64,000 nucleotides of DNA from Treponema sp. (GCA_004554075.1 SFOB01000012.1:1-64000); one strand, 5' to 3'; shown: positions 9,379 to 18,639, numbered from the stretch's first letter. A program made the numbers and translations. Notes: generated by a model not told the origin, from the letters alone.

Positions 9379-9807
9379 ATGAAGAAAAGTTCAAAAGCAA
9401 TATTAAGTCAGGTTATTAGAACTCGTGTAACAGATGAGATGTTTAATATGATAAACGCAAAAGCTGTCCGTGAAAATATTGATATGGCTGCCTGTGTCCG
9501 TGAAATGATTGAACAGTATTTTGAAGACACATTATCGGATTCAAAAATCATCAGTCAGAATATGATTCAGACAAAAAGAAAAATATCAATGCTGGAAAAT
9601 AAAATAGAAATAATGTCTATGCTTATTCTGGAGCTTGCAAAGTCTTATACTGCAACTTTTCCTGACCGTCATTTAACAGATGAGTTATCACAGAAATTCT
9701 ATGAAGAACTTATAACACGTCTTGCAGAAAACATGAAAAACCATAAAGGACGTTTTGAAAGCATGGTACTTGATATTTACGAAAAATCTGGGGAGGTTTT
9801 AAGCTGA
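9379..9807 (+). CDS. Small conserved transfer-operon protein (coiled coil)
   Basis: A 142-residue protein starting MKKSSKAILSQVIRTRVTDEMF. I chose the ATG at 9379 because AGGAG lies 7 bases upstream, overlapping the virD4 stop; the longer frame from 9307 has no such site. The first 45 residues (IRTRVTDEMFNMINAKAVRENIDMAACVREMI) resemble a ribbon-helix-helix segment. The middle is a predicted coiled coil (QTKRKISMLENKIEIMSMLI). Its position between virD4 and virB11 suggests a relaxosome accessory or coupling-protein partner, but I know no named family. The stop overlaps the start of virB11 (TGATG), so expression is coupled. Confidence 0.7.
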   Translation: MKKSSKAILSQVIRTRVTDEMFNMINAKAVRENIDMAACVREMIEQYFEDTLSDSKIISQNMIQTKRKISMLENKIEIMSMLILELAKSYTATFPDRHLTDELSQKFYEELITRLAENMKNHKGRFESMVLDIYEKSGEVLS

Positions 9808-10790
9808 TGCAATCTTCATTAAATGATCTTAACGAAACTGTAAAACAAAATAAATGGCTCAGAAATCTTGAAGATGATATGAAGCTTATTATTCCATACA
9901 TTGATGACAGAAATGTAACTGATATTGCTATTGGTCATGGAGGGGAGCTGATTGTAGAAGGTATAGGTATGGATAAGAACTATACCGGAATCTTTTTTGA
10001 TGAGGCAACAACTACAAGAATTATTTATGCAAGTGCAGCTGTAATGGGACTTACAATAGATTCTAAAAATCCAATTGTAGAAGGAACGATAAAACTTACT
10101 CACTATAAAATTCGTTTTGAAGGTATTCTTCCTCCCAGAAGTGCAGAGTGTCCTATGATTTTTATAAGACGGCCGAGTAATAAGATTTTTACACTGGAAG
10201 ATTATCTTGAACAAAATCGCATCACAAAGGATAAATATGAACTTTTGATGAAACATATCGAAAAACGCAGCAATATAGTTTTAGGAGGTGCAACAGGTTC
10301 TGGTAAAACCACAATGCTCAATGCAATCATTGCGAAAATGGCTGAATATACTCCAGATGACCGTTTTTATATTGTTGAGGATGCCGGAGAGATTCAATGT
10401 AATGCAAAAGATGTAGTTTCTATATGGGCAGAAGGAGAAGATACAGTAAAAGCTGTTCGTATTGCACTTCGTTGTCATGTAAACCGAATAATATTCGGAG
10501 AACTTCGATATGGTTCGACAACAAATGAACTTTTAAAAGCATGGAATACTGGTCATAGAGGTGGAATTACTACAGTTCATGCAGATTCTGCCATTCTGAC
10601 TATAGAAAAATTAAGAACATATTTACGGGAAGTTATTGTTGGTGAATTGCCCGATGTTGCCCAAAGTGTTCAACTGGTTATTCACATGATACCTACAAAA
10701 AACGGTCCGGTTGTAAATGAAATTGTTGAAACTCATCAGGCAACAAGTTCTAACTTTTTGGAAGAGCTTGAAAAAAATCACCTTATCTAA
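9807..10790 (+). CDS. virB11: VirB11/TrbB-type secretion ATPase
   Basis: A 327-residue hexameric traffic ATPase of the VirB11/TrbB/CpaF family, which works at the cytoplasmic face of the channel. Walker A is GGATGSGKTT (160-169). The Asp box region is FYIVEDAGEI, Walker B is IIFGELR, and the His-box segment TGHRGGITTVHADSA is typical. Length is normal. The N-terminal domain (LIIPYIDDRNVTDIAIGHGGELIVE) also fits the family. It overlaps the previous gene by one base and is followed by 140 bases before the pilin gene. Confidence 0.93.
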   Translation: MQSSLNDLNETVKQNKWLRNLEDDMKLIIPYIDDRNVTDIAIGHGGELIVEGIGMDKNYTGIFFDEATTTRIIYASAAVMGLTIDSKNPIVEGTIKLTHYKIRFEGILPPRSAECPMIFIRRPSNKIFTLEDYLEQNRITKDKYELLMKHIEKRSNIVLGGATGSGKTTMLNAIIAKMAEYTPDDRFYIVEDAGEIQCNAKDVVSIWAEGEDTVKAVRIALRCHVNRIIFGELRYGSTTNELLKAWNTGHRGGITTVHADSAILTIEKLRTYLREVIVGELPDVAQSVQLVIHMIPTKNGPVVNEIVETHQATSSNFLEELEKNHLI

Positions 10791-10930
10791 GTGGGAAAAG
10801 GAGGTTCATGGAAAAAAGAATAATTTAGAAGTATTTGGATTGTGAGAGAAAAGTTTCGCTTTTATGAATATATGAATTACTAGGAAATTACGAATTATCA
10901 GGAAAATTAAATACAATACGAGGTTTTTAT
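10791..10930 (+). other. Gap before the pilin gene, with tiny frame and hairpin
   Basis: An AAGGAGG stands three bases before an ATG at 10808, but the frame is only MEKRII and stops. Further on, AAAAG-TTTCG-CTTTT can form a small hairpin. No convincing promoter is visible. The spacer may be a processing or attenuation region, or the remains of a lost small gene. Confidence 0.35.
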
Positions 10931-11287
10931 ATGAAAAGAATAAACGTAATTTCTGTAGAAGAAAAAACAAAATTTGAATGGAAAAAGTTATTTATTTTTA
11001 CACTTATTTTTGCCTGCATGACAATGCCGATTTTTGCTCAGGATGCAACAGGAATTGATTCTGCTGTAGAAAAGGTTACTTCATTTTTGTCATCCGGTGT
11101 AATTACTGCTGTATGCCTTATTGCATTAGTTATAGAAGGTATTGGTGTAGTAGTTATGGGAAAACAGGGAGCAGACATACAGTCTATTATCGGAAAGTTC
11201 GCGCCTTGGGTAGTTGGTACTGTAGTGCTGCTTTCTGCAAATGGTATCTGCAATTACTTTTTATCTGACCTTAGTTTTTCAAACTAA
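10931..11287 (+). CDS. virB2: VirB2/TrbC-like major pilin
   Basis: A 118-residue protein with a long signal sequence (hydrophobic residues about 21-36, cleavage likely after PIFAQ). A polar stretch follows, then two hydrophobic helices (VITAVCLIALVIEGIGVVVMG and FAPWVVGTVVLLSANGI) separated by a short basic loop. This is the VirB2/TrbC layout: after cleavage the small two-helix subunit forms the conjugative pilus. The place between virB11 and virB3 supports this. GAGG precedes the ATG by 7 bases. A hairpin just downstream may raise pilin output relative to the later genes. Sequence identity to named pilins is low, so the call rests on topology and order. Confidence 0.85.
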   Translation: MKRINVISVEEKTKFEWKKLFIFTLIFACMTMPIFAQDATGIDSAVEKVTSFLSSGVITAVCLIALVIEGIGVVVMGKQGADIQSIIGKFAPWVVGTVVLLSANGICNYFLSDLSFSN

Positions 11288-11298
11288 AAAAAATAAGT

Positions 11299-11325
11299 GC
11301 CGGAAGTATTTTTTATGCTTTCGGT
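11299..11325 (+). terminator. Intercistronic hairpin after the pilin gene
   Basis: GCCGGAAG (11299-11306) pairs with CTTTCGGT (11318-11325) with one G-T pair and an A/T-rich loop. No long T-run follows, so it may act as a partial terminator or 3' stabiliser favouring pilin over the downstream channel genes. Confidence 0.5.
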
Positions 11326-11340
11326 TCTTTGGAGTAAAAA

Positions 11341-11601
11341 ATGGAAAAAGACAGTGTTTTAAATTATGCGACACCTATTCATAAAAGTCTTATTCAGGAT
11401 GATGTTGATTTGGGAATTGGTGTTGTACCTGTAGTTTTAATCGTAATTCTGACAATAATCCTTATGCGGTTAGTTAGCATCTGGTGTATGTTTGCAGGTT
11501 TTATTTTATTTATTGTCGCTAAGTTTTCTACAAGAAAAGATCCGCATTTTTTAGAATCTCTTTTTGAACGACTATTAATATCTGATGTTTACAGGAGCTA
11601 A
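11341..11601 (+). CDS. virB3: VirB3/TrbD-like inner membrane protein
   Basis: An 86-residue protein with hydrophobic segments at about residues 28-42 and 44-62, followed by the FSTRKDPHFLESLFERL tail typical of VirB3/TrbD. VirB3 sits in the inner membrane and works with the VirB4 ATPase in pilus assembly. GGAG lies 6 bases before the ATG. virB4 starts two bases after the stop, as in many secretion operons where these two genes are coupled or even fused. Confidence 0.85.
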   Translation: MEKDSVLNYATPIHKSLIQDDVDLGIGVVPVVLIVILTIILMRLVSIWCMFAGFILFIVAKFSTRKDPHFLESLFERLLISDVYRS

Positions 11602-11603
11602 AC

Positions 11604-14189
11604 ATGAAAATACCTTATCTTGATATGCTTCAATTTAAAGAACCGTTAAATCAACTCAAATATATCTCTCCCTATGCATTTATTATAGAACCTAACATCT
11701 GTATTTTAAAAAACGGTGCTTTAATGACAACATACCAGATTGAATATCCTGATTTAGAGTCTTCTTCTGCAAATGATATAGCAGCTGTTGCAGCACTTTT
11801 CAATAGAAGCATTATGTCACTTGCCCAAAATGAAGGCTGGGCAATCTTTTTTGATGTAAAGAGAATTAAAACAAAAGAATATCCTGCAGGAACTTTTAAT
11901 AATCTTTCCGGTTGGCTTATTGACCAGAGAAGGGCAGAAAATTTTGCTAAGTTCGGAGAACATTATACTTCTAAATATTATATAAGTTTTGTATGGCAAC
12001 TGCCTGATGATCTGGAAGAAAAAGGAAAAGAAATTTTTTACAAAGAAAATGTAAATAAAAATGTTAAAAAATCTAAATCAGGAAAAAAGAGTATAGCAGC
12101 ACAAAGAAACTGGAAGGCAGTGGAGGAAAACTGCGAAAGATTTTTAGATGACTGCGATAAAATTATGGGAGCTATGCAGAATAAACTTTGGATTCATCAC
12201 CTGGATAAATCTGAATTGTTTTCTTATATAAAATCCTGTGTGTCTCTTGAGGAAGAAAAACTTATTTTTCCAGATGATGTCTTTTTTTTCCTGGATAACT
12301 ATGTCTGTGACAAAGACGTTCAAACTTCTATGCCTCTTAAAATTGGAGAATACTATGTTCCAGTTATGACTGTAGATGATTTTCCTAGTATGAGTTATCC
12401 GGCAATTTTTGACAAACTGAATCGTACAATGACAGAGTTCCGCTGGACCACAAGGTTTATTCCTCTTTCAAGGGAAACTTCACTTAAAGAAGCTGATAAA
12501 TATAAAAAGAAATATATGGCTAAGCGACAGTCCTTTTTAACTGCAATGACAGATAAGTTTATGGGTAGCCCTACAGGAATAGAAAATGAAGGTGCTTTGA
12601 CAATGGCAGGTGAAGCTGGACAGATAAACTCAGACCTTACGATGGAACAATATGTTTTAGGTTATTATACCAGTTCTTTAATGTGCTGGGACAAAAATAT
12701 AGAAAAAGCAAAAATCAAGAGTAGAAAATTACAACAGGTTATCCGTTCTTGTGGTTTTGGAGTAAAAGAAGAAACATTGAACAACTTTCAGACATGGCAG
12801 GGAATGATGGCTGGAAATGTGTATGCAAACATGAGACGTCCTCTTATTTCTTCTGAAACCTGTTCTAATATAATTCCTCTTTCTTCCGCCTGGCAAGGAA
12901 ACGCAGAGAATGATTTTACGCTTGAAACATGTGGAAGTTCAATTCCTCTTTGTATATGTTCTACGAGTTATGGAACACCATTTTTTATGAATCTTAATGT
13001 AAGGGATGTAGGGCATACTTTTATATTTGGTCCTACCGGAGCTGGTAAATCAACCTTACTTGCCTTGCTTATGGCTCAGGCAACTAAATATGAGGGAGCA
13101 AATGTTATCTGTATAGATAAGCAGCTTTCAAGCCGTGCTTTTATGGTTGGTAGTGGAGGTGTCTATGTAGAGCCTGGAAAGGATTCTGTAGCCTTTCAGC
13201 CTTTAAGCGAATTGAGAACTCCTGATGAATGTAGTGAAGCCGAATATACCGAAAGTTTAATGTGGTGTCAGCAATTTATTGAAGGTTTGCTTGCTCAGCA
13301 GGGGATTGAATGTACGGCAACAATGAGTAAGGCAATTACAGAAGCATTACGTCTTGTTTCCGAAAAACCTACTAAAGATTTAACTACATTCCAACAGTAC
13401 GTAACATATCAGGATCCAAAAAATGGGGAAAATACAATAAGGCTTGCCCTTGACCCTTATTGTGCAGGCGGACAGTTTGGAGCAATTTTTGATGCAGATA
13501 AGACAACATTAAATCTTTCGCACCTTATGACGATTGAAATGGGGGCATTAATGCGGCTTTCTGAAAAGGCTGTTGCTCCGGCTCTTTTTTATATCTTTCG
13601 TTATCTTGAAAAATTATGGAATGTCCCGACAGGACAAAAACAGCCTTTGACATTCCTTTTTCTTGACGAAGCCTGGCTTTATTTACAACATCCGATTTTT
13701 GCTAAATTCATTCAGGAATGGCTCAGAACATTAAGAAAGAAAAAAGTATTCTGCATTTTTGCAACACAGGAAGTTAGTGCAGCAAGTAAGTCTTCATTAA
13801 AAGAAACAATAGACCAGCAATGTTTAACAAAAATTTACCTGGCAGATGAATCTGCACAGAATCCGGCCCTTGCAGCAAGTTACAGGGAATTCGGACTTAC
13901 AGATTCAGAAATTATTGCGCTTTCAAATGCACAAATGAAGCATGACTATTATTTTAAAAATCCGCTTGGTTGCCGTATGTTTTCTCTTGATTTGGATGCA
14001 TTTCAGCTTGCACTTATTTCAAGTGACCATGAATTATTAGACCATATAGAAGAAAAATATGGCAGAAATACTACAAAGGAACTTGCCTTTGAAATTCTTG
14101 AAGCAACAAGACAAAAGTTTATGAATATTGGCAAAGATCCCCATTTACTTGATTATGAAAAATATCAGCAAATGATTGGAGTAGCATAA
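11604..14189 (+). CDS. virB4: VirB4/TrbE secretion ATPase
   Basis: An 861-residue protein, normal length for VirB4/TrbE, the most conserved ATPase of type IV secretion. The N-terminal half (CagE_TrbE_VirB region) contains FDVKRIKTKEYPAG and MTEFRWTTRFIPL. The C-terminal motor has Walker A FGPTGAGKSTLL (G476-S483 core) and Walker B FLFLDEAWLYL (D688, E689). FATQEVSAAS and QQCLTKIYLAD are also family-typical. It powers pilus biogenesis and substrate transfer at the inner membrane. Confidence 0.95.
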   Translation: MKIPYLDMLQFKEPLNQLKYISPYAFIIEPNICILKNGALMTTYQIEYPDLESSSANDIAAVAALFNRSIMSLAQNEGWAIFFDVKRIKTKEYPAGTFNNLSGWLIDQRRAENFAKFGEHYTSKYYISFVWQLPDDLEEKGKEIFYKENVNKNVKKSKSGKKSIAAQRNWKAVEENCERFLDDCDKIMGAMQNKLWIHHLDKSELFSYIKSCVSLEEEKLIFPDDVFFFLDNYVCDKDVQTSMPLKIGEYYVPVMTVDDFPSMSYPAIFDKLNRTMTEFRWTTRFIPLSRETSLKEADKYKKKYMAKRQSFLTAMTDKFMGSPTGIENEGALTMAGEAGQINSDLTMEQYVLGYYTSSLMCWDKNIEKAKIKSRKLQQVIRSCGFGVKEETLNNFQTWQGMMAGNVYANMRRPLISSETCSNIIPLSSAWQGNAENDFTLETCGSSIPLCICSTSYGTPFFMNLNVRDVGHTFIFGPTGAGKSTLLALLMAQATKYEGANVICIDKQLSSRAFMVGSGGVYVEPGKDSVAFQPLSELRTPDECSEAEYTESLMWCQQFIEGLLAQQGIECTATMSKAITEALRLVSEKPTKDLTTFQQYVTYQDPKNGENTIRLALDPYCAGGQFGAIFDADKTTLNLSHLMTIEMGALMRLSEKAVAPALFYIFRYLEKLWNVPTGQKQPLTFLFLDEAWLYLQHPIFAKFIQEWLRTLRKKKVFCIFATQEVSAASKSSLKETIDQQCLTKIYLADESAQNPALAASYREFGLTDSEIIALSNAQMKHDYYFKNPLGCRMFSLDLDAFQLALISSDHELLDHIEEKYGRNTTKELAFEILEATRQKFMNIGKDPHLLDYEKYQQMIGVA

Positions 14190-14209
14190 AAAATAAAGGA
14201 GGTGAAATT

Positions 14210-15175
14210 ATGAAAAAATCAAAATTATTTTTAATAAGTGTTATTTTGTTAAATTTTGGTTTCAGTCCGCTTTATGCACAGGCGATTGTAAATGATCCAA
14301 TCAATAACATTCCAATCGTTTCAAACTGGCTTACAGCAATTGATACTCTGTATTCAAATTACGATATGGTTATGAATACTATTACGCAAATTGAGAATCA
14401 ATATAAAGCAATTAATCAGGCAATTGAAAATGCAAAAGGAATTGATTGGGAAAACATTCGCTTTGATGGGGACTTTGATATACGAGATGATATAAGAGAT
14501 GCAAATAAACGTGTAAACAGATTGCTTTCTCAGGCAAATGCGATTAAAGATACACTGAATACTTCAATAATAAGTGTTGGAGGTCAGTCTTATTCTCTGG
14601 CAGACATATGCGGTCATGGTGAAGATGGAAAAGACTTTGCTTCTTGTGTAACTGATGTTTATGGATATTTGAAGAGTAATATGATGCAGGCTGCTGCAAG
14701 TGCTGTCGGAAATTTGTCTGAAGCTCAGGAAAAAGCTATATGGCAAAAATATGGCATTTCACCAAGAAATTATTATCTAGTTGCACAGACCTCAAAACAA
14801 GTCAGAGAGAAAGCTCTTACTTGTATTGCCGCTACTACAGAAGAAGCACGTGCAATGGTTAGAGATGAAAAAATAACCAGACTTAACACTGTTGTTCAAG
14901 CTGCAATGCAGGCAAAAACTTCCGATGGAACAATTCCTGAAGGTGCATTACAAGAAGCTACTTTACTAGCCAGTCAAATGATGGTTGACCAATGCATTTC
15001 CTTACAAGAAGCAGTAGAAAATGCAGCAGCAGCTACAGCTCAGAAAATCCTTGCAGATGAACACCAGAAAGAAGTTGAAGCATCAGAAAAACTTGCTGAA
15101 GAACAGAGCGTTGAAATTTTGAATAATAATGTACCAGGCAATTTTGCTGCAGGTAGAGCTAAGGTTAGAAAATAG
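14210..15175 (+). CDS. trbJ: VirB5/TrbJ-like periplasmic secretion protein
   Basis: A 321-residue protein with a cleavable signal peptide (MKKSKLFLISVILLNFGFSP, cut likely after LYAQ). A largely helical periplasmic body follows, with the TrbJ/VirB5 start pattern IVSNWLTAIDTLYSNYDMVM and QIENQYKAINQAIENA. Such proteins are minor pilus-tip components. The C-terminus is a long Ala/Gln/Glu-rich helix. A strong AAAGGAGG site precedes the ATG. It lies between virB4 and virB6, the same order as trbE-trbJ-trbL. The two cysteines C134 and C141 could form a disulphide. Confidence 0.85.
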   Translation: MKKSKLFLISVILLNFGFSPLYAQAIVNDPINNIPIVSNWLTAIDTLYSNYDMVMNTITQIENQYKAINQAIENAKGIDWENIRFDGDFDIRDDIRDANKRVNRLLSQANAIKDTLNTSIISVGGQSYSLADICGHGEDGKDFASCVTDVYGYLKSNMMQAAASAVGNLSEAQEKAIWQKYGISPRNYYLVAQTSKQVREKALTCIAATTEEARAMVRDEKITRLNTVVQAAMQAKTSDGTIPEGALQEATLLASQMMVDQCISLQEAVENAAAATAQKILADEHQKEVEASEKLAEEQSVEILNNNVPGNFAAGRAKVRK

Positions 15176-15186
15176 CGGGGTGTCAT

Positions 15187-17091
15187 ATGAATGACTGGGT
15201 AGATTTACCGATTATAAATGCTATAGATTATTTTCAAGGAATACTTTTTTATTTTATAAATTTTGCCAGAAAATATGGCTCTTTTTTTGGGCTTATAGGA
15301 CTTATATGGACTTCTATAAGACTTATAAACTCAAGAATAGAAATGCGAAGTGCCTGGTGGGATACTCTTTCTAAATGGTTTATTTTTTTATTACTAATCA
15401 ACTTTTATTATGCTGGCACTAATTTAATCAGCAAAGTGACTAATGAAGTCGGCTTGAATGCAGGAAACGGTAAATCTACAATCATAAATAATTTTGCAAG
15501 TTTAAAGACCAGAATTGAAGCAGAAATAAAACTTCAGGAAAAATGGGCTAAAGGACTGACAGACCTTGTAAATACTGAACTTGGAATTGAACTTGATTAT
15601 ATTGAACCTAATCAGGATGTAATGGATTATTTATGGCAAATTTCTGAAAGTGATGAGTTTAATAATTATAAGTTTTCCTCGAAGCAGCAAAAAAAAGAAT
15701 TTAATAAAAAACTAGAAGCCTATATGAAATCTATGCCTGATTCTGAGAATACAATATGGGGTGCACAAACTCTTGAAGCTCTTAATTCTGTTTTAATAAT
15801 GACTTCTGCAGATGGAACTTCTAAGACAGATCTTACAGATGCTTATGTTACTGATAAGCCGGAGCTTAATATATGGCTAAAAGATTCAGACGGAAAAGCT
15901 ACCAGCTATTTTTCATCTTCTGCTATATTCAGAATAGGAATTCTTACGTCACAAATCATCTGGGAAAAAGCATTAATGGATATTACACCAGAAGTGAATG
16001 ATGATGGAGAAACAGAATATAAAATCAAAAAGAGCAGTAAGTTTTCTGCAAAGAAAATTGGAACTTATATAATGGCCGGAATATGCTGTGTTTGTATAAT
16101 TGCTGCTGTTGCATTTGCACTTATTCAATATGTTATGTGTATTCTTGAATTTACAATAGTACAGGGAATTGGAGCTGGTTTTATTCCATTTTATCTTTTT
16201 GATGGAACAAAAGATATTCCCAAAAAATTAGTTCCTGTATTTACAGGCTTTGCAATAAAGATGTTAGTTATGGTAATTTGCCTGATGTTTGTAATTAATA
16301 TGTATTTAACTTTTGCCGCAGACCAGATTTCTCCAACAAGTGGAAATATGGGATGGCCTGCTTTTGGAGAATGTATCTTTATTTGTTTGATTTCATTTGT
16401 TCTAACAAGCAATGCTCCAAAAATTGCCATGACCTTATTAACTGGACAGCCTCAACTTTCTATGGGTGAATTTATGGCAGCGGCTGGAACAATAGGTGCA
16501 ATTGGAATGGGAGCAAAAAATCTAGGAAAGACTGCAGTATCTCCTGCAGTTGCACAGGCTAAGAAGAAAGCTCATGACTGGAGTGAACAAAGTGGGGCAT
16601 CAAAAGCAGCTAGACAAAAACAAGAACGACAGATGAAAAATGATTTTGCCGAAAAACATGGAATTGATACTTCTACAAAAGTAGGTCAAAAAAATCTTGA
16701 GAAAAAATGGGATATATATAGGAATTCATCAGACCGTAAAAAGGAAATCGATGATAAGATAAATACATCCGGAAAACTTGCTGGACAAGATGTAAAACTT
16801 AGACAACAAGCAGAATATCAAAAAAATGGAGGTATTGCAGGTAGTACAGGTAGACTACTGGCACATTATGCAGGTGTTGCTGTAAATCCAAAACAAACCG
16901 TTATGCAGGGACGTGATTATCATGTGCCAATGAGCAATTTTGATATAGACCGCATTGGTGGAGAAAATTTAAATTCAACTGAAATTCAAGGTTATAAATT
17001 AACGAAAGATAAAGATGAGAACATTAAGAAGGAAGAAAGAAAAAATAATCTGCCATCAGATTCTGGACTAGGAGAACGTCAGGTAGAGTAA
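15187..17091 (+). CDS. trbL: VirB6/TrbL-like polytopic channel protein
   Basis: A 634-residue membrane protein with an early pair of helices (about 36-50 and 62-78) and a soluble loop of about 200 residues. A cluster of at least four helices follows (KIGTYIMAGICCVCIIAAVA, VPVFTGFAIKMLVMVICLMF, ECIFICLISFVLT, AAAGTIGAIGMGA). The tail of about 180 residues is highly charged and probably cytoplasmic. This is the TrbL/VirB6 plan, forming part of the inner-membrane channel. The order trbJ-trbL agrees. In other Trb systems trbF, trbG and trbI (VirB8, 9, 10) would follow; here the operon stops and a convergent gene follows 8 bases later. Confidence 0.88.
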   Translation: MNDWVDLPIINAIDYFQGILFYFINFARKYGSFFGLIGLIWTSIRLINSRIEMRSAWWDTLSKWFIFLLLINFYYAGTNLISKVTNEVGLNAGNGKSTIINNFASLKTRIEAEIKLQEKWAKGLTDLVNTELGIELDYIEPNQDVMDYLWQISESDEFNNYKFSSKQQKKEFNKKLEAYMKSMPDSENTIWGAQTLEALNSVLIMTSADGTSKTDLTDAYVTDKPELNIWLKDSDGKATSYFSSSAIFRIGILTSQIIWEKALMDITPEVNDDGETEYKIKKSSKFSAKKIGTYIMAGICCVCIIAAVAFALIQYVMCILEFTIVQGIGAGFIPFYLFDGTKDIPKKLVPVFTGFAIKMLVMVICLMFVINMYLTFAADQISPTSGNMGWPAFGECIFICLISFVLTSNAPKIAMTLLTGQPQLSMGEFMAAAGTIGAIGMGAKNLGKTAVSPAVAQAKKKAHDWSEQSGASKAARQKQERQMKNDFAEKHGIDTSTKVGQKNLEKKWDIYRNSSDRKKEIDDKINTSGKLAGQDVKLRQQAEYQKNGGIAGSTGRLLAHYAGVAVNPKQTVMQGRDYHVPMSNFDIDRIGGENLNSTEIQGYKLTKDKDENIKKEERKNNLPSDSGLGERQVE

Positions 17092-17099
17092 AATTCATA

Positions 17100-17846
17100 T
17101 TACTTAAATATTTCTCTAACTTCATTCATTACATTTTGAGTTATTTTCTCATCTGCAGTTTCAATGAAACTTGCCTTGCACCTTGGACCAAGCATGTATG
17201 TCTGGATGTTTTTTAAATTTACAAAGCCTTTTATTTTTAATCCATTAAGTTCAATTGCATTTTCATTTTGCTTTATGACAGGACAGGCTGTAAGATAATT
17301 GTCCTTTTCAACTTTTTCTTTCTTTGAAAGTACAAAAAGTATGTTTCCTTGAATGTTTATAATGTCACCACGATTTGGTGTAAATTGTTTAGGGGTCTCA
17401 ATTTCTACACCATCTGTAAAAAAATCAATTGGATTTGTGTCTTTACAGCATTCTCTTATAAAAGCAAGACTAGGTTTTGCCCTTCCGGCAACACAGATAT
17501 TGTATGCGGAAAGTTCTGAAATGCCGTATTTTTTTGCAACTTCCTGATAATCCAACTTATGTTCTTTTATGAATTTACATTTATTGTCAGGATTCCATTG
17601 AGGAACCGTTTTTGGTTCGTAAGGTAGTTTTTCATCTGTGTAAAAAAGCCACTCAATAGGAGCAATCAAGTGAACCATATTGCAGATATTTTTATAAGAG
17701 GGATTTAACTCTCCTAATGCAAGACGATATACAGCTGCATGTTGAAGTCCGTTGTCCATGCACCACTGGCGGAGCTTTCGCTCCTCAATAAGATGAATTA
17801 TTTTTTCTTGAGCATAAGTAATTCTTTCCGGAATTTGTTTTAACAT
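17100..17846 (-). CDS. Double HTH protein fused to a MazF/PemK-like domain
   Basis: A 248-residue protein in three parts. Residues about 15-70 and 90-142 are two helix-turn-helix units of Cro/C1 type (HAAVYRLALGELNPSYKNI; YQEVAKKYGISELSAYNI). Residues 158-248 (NRGDIINIQGNILFVLSK, YLTACPVIKQ, ELNGLKIKGFVNL, ending in KITQNVMNEVREIF) follow the PemK/MazF endoribonuclease fold. The catalytic Arg of the RPAVVLS strand and the Thr of the PxTTQ strand are not preserved (NILFVLS, CPVIKQ). It is therefore probably a repressor with a MazF-shaped sensing domain rather than an active toxin. It converges on the transfer operon. GGAAG lies 9 bases before the ATG. Domain calls are good; regulation of transfer is inferred. 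Confidence 0.75.
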   Translation of the reverse strand: MLKQIPERITYAQEKIIHLIEERKLRQWCMDNGLQHAAVYRLALGELNPSYKNICNMVHLIAPIEWLFYTDEKLPYEPKTVPQWNPDNKCKFIKEHKLDYQEVAKKYGISELSAYNICVAGRAKPSLAFIRECCKDTNPIDFFTDGVEIETPKQFTPNRGDIINIQGNILFVLSKKEKVEKDNYLTACPVIKQNENAIELNGLKIKGFVNLKNIQTYMLGPRCKASFIETADEKITQNVMNEVREIFK

Positions 17847-17913
17847 AGCCTAATACTTCCATTCTGCTAAATTGCAGTTTATACATTTATAATAAATAAA
17901 TACTAGTTTTTTA

Positions 17914-18639
17914 TCAATTACCAGGAACGTCAGTTTCTATCATTTTAATAACTCTTTCCTTCCAAATATAATTTATAGGCTCTAAAAGCTGGCATGAAAT
18001 TGTTGAAAAAACTTTATTTTGAGTGTCATTTATTTTTGATGATACTTTATGAGCCTGCAAAATTACTGTCTGCTCCGGATTTATAAAAGAAAGGTGAATA
18101 TTAAAGTTTTCAATATTTTTAAATGCAGGATTTTCATAAGGAGTAATTATACAGATTCCATGAATTGATGCATCTATTATAGCACATGGTTGAATTATTT
18201 TTGCAGATTTTGAAAAGAGCTTTTGTTCTGCAGATGAAAGTCCAAATAACAAAGATTTCTCTTTTCCTAACTTAATTCTTGGCTCTTTTCTTCTTCCGTA
18301 TTTTTCATCCTGTAAATCCAGTCTTGAAAGAAGCTCTAAAAGATTCATAATTGTTTTATTATGTTTCTGTTCTTCAGTCTTTATTGTAGCAATTATATAA
18401 TTTGAATCTTTTTCTATTATATTTAGTGCTTGTACTTCACTTATAAAACTTCCTTCATCTTCCTGAACAACTACTTGAAGACTAATTCTGTTAGAAGCAG
18501 CTATATTATTGTGAAGAGAAAAAACAATTTTACCTTTATCATATTTTGTGATTATGCAAGGAAATAAAACATCACTTTCATTTATTAAATTCATCGAGAT
18601 AATTTTCAAGTCTTGAAGGATTTCTTTTGTAACTGTCAT
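17914..18639 (-). CDS. PilZ-domain c-di-GMP receptor
   Basis: A 241-residue protein. Residues 1-110 form a YcgR-like N-terminal beta domain. Residues 113-241 are a PilZ domain with the two diagnostic motifs: RRKEPR (R116, R117, R121) and DASIHG (D156, S158, G161), the DxSxxG signature. Together they bind cyclic di-GMP. A c-di-GMP receptor inside a conjugative element suggests that transfer or cell surface is tuned by this second messenger; the target is unknown. The ATG overlaps the stop of the upstream gene (TAATG), so the two are coupled. The gene with a GGDEF/EAL protein at 41537 lies just outside the element. Confidence 0.85.
   Translation of the reverse strand: MTVTKEILQDLKIISMNLINESDVLFPCIITKYDKGKIVFSLHNNIAASNRISLQVVVQEDEGSFISEVQALNIIEKDSNYIIATIKTEEQKHNKTIMNLLELLSRLDLQDEKYGRRKEPRIKLGKEKSLLFGLSSAEQKLFSKSAKIIQPCAIIDASIHGICIITPYENPAFKNIENFNIHLSFINPEQTVILQAHKVSSKINDTQNKVFSTISCQLLEPINYIWKERVIKMIETDVPGN

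Noticed and set aside
10808..10828. Tiny frame MEKRII after an AAGGAGG
   Set aside because: Only six codons; no sign of a conserved peptide. Kept only as a note on the gap.
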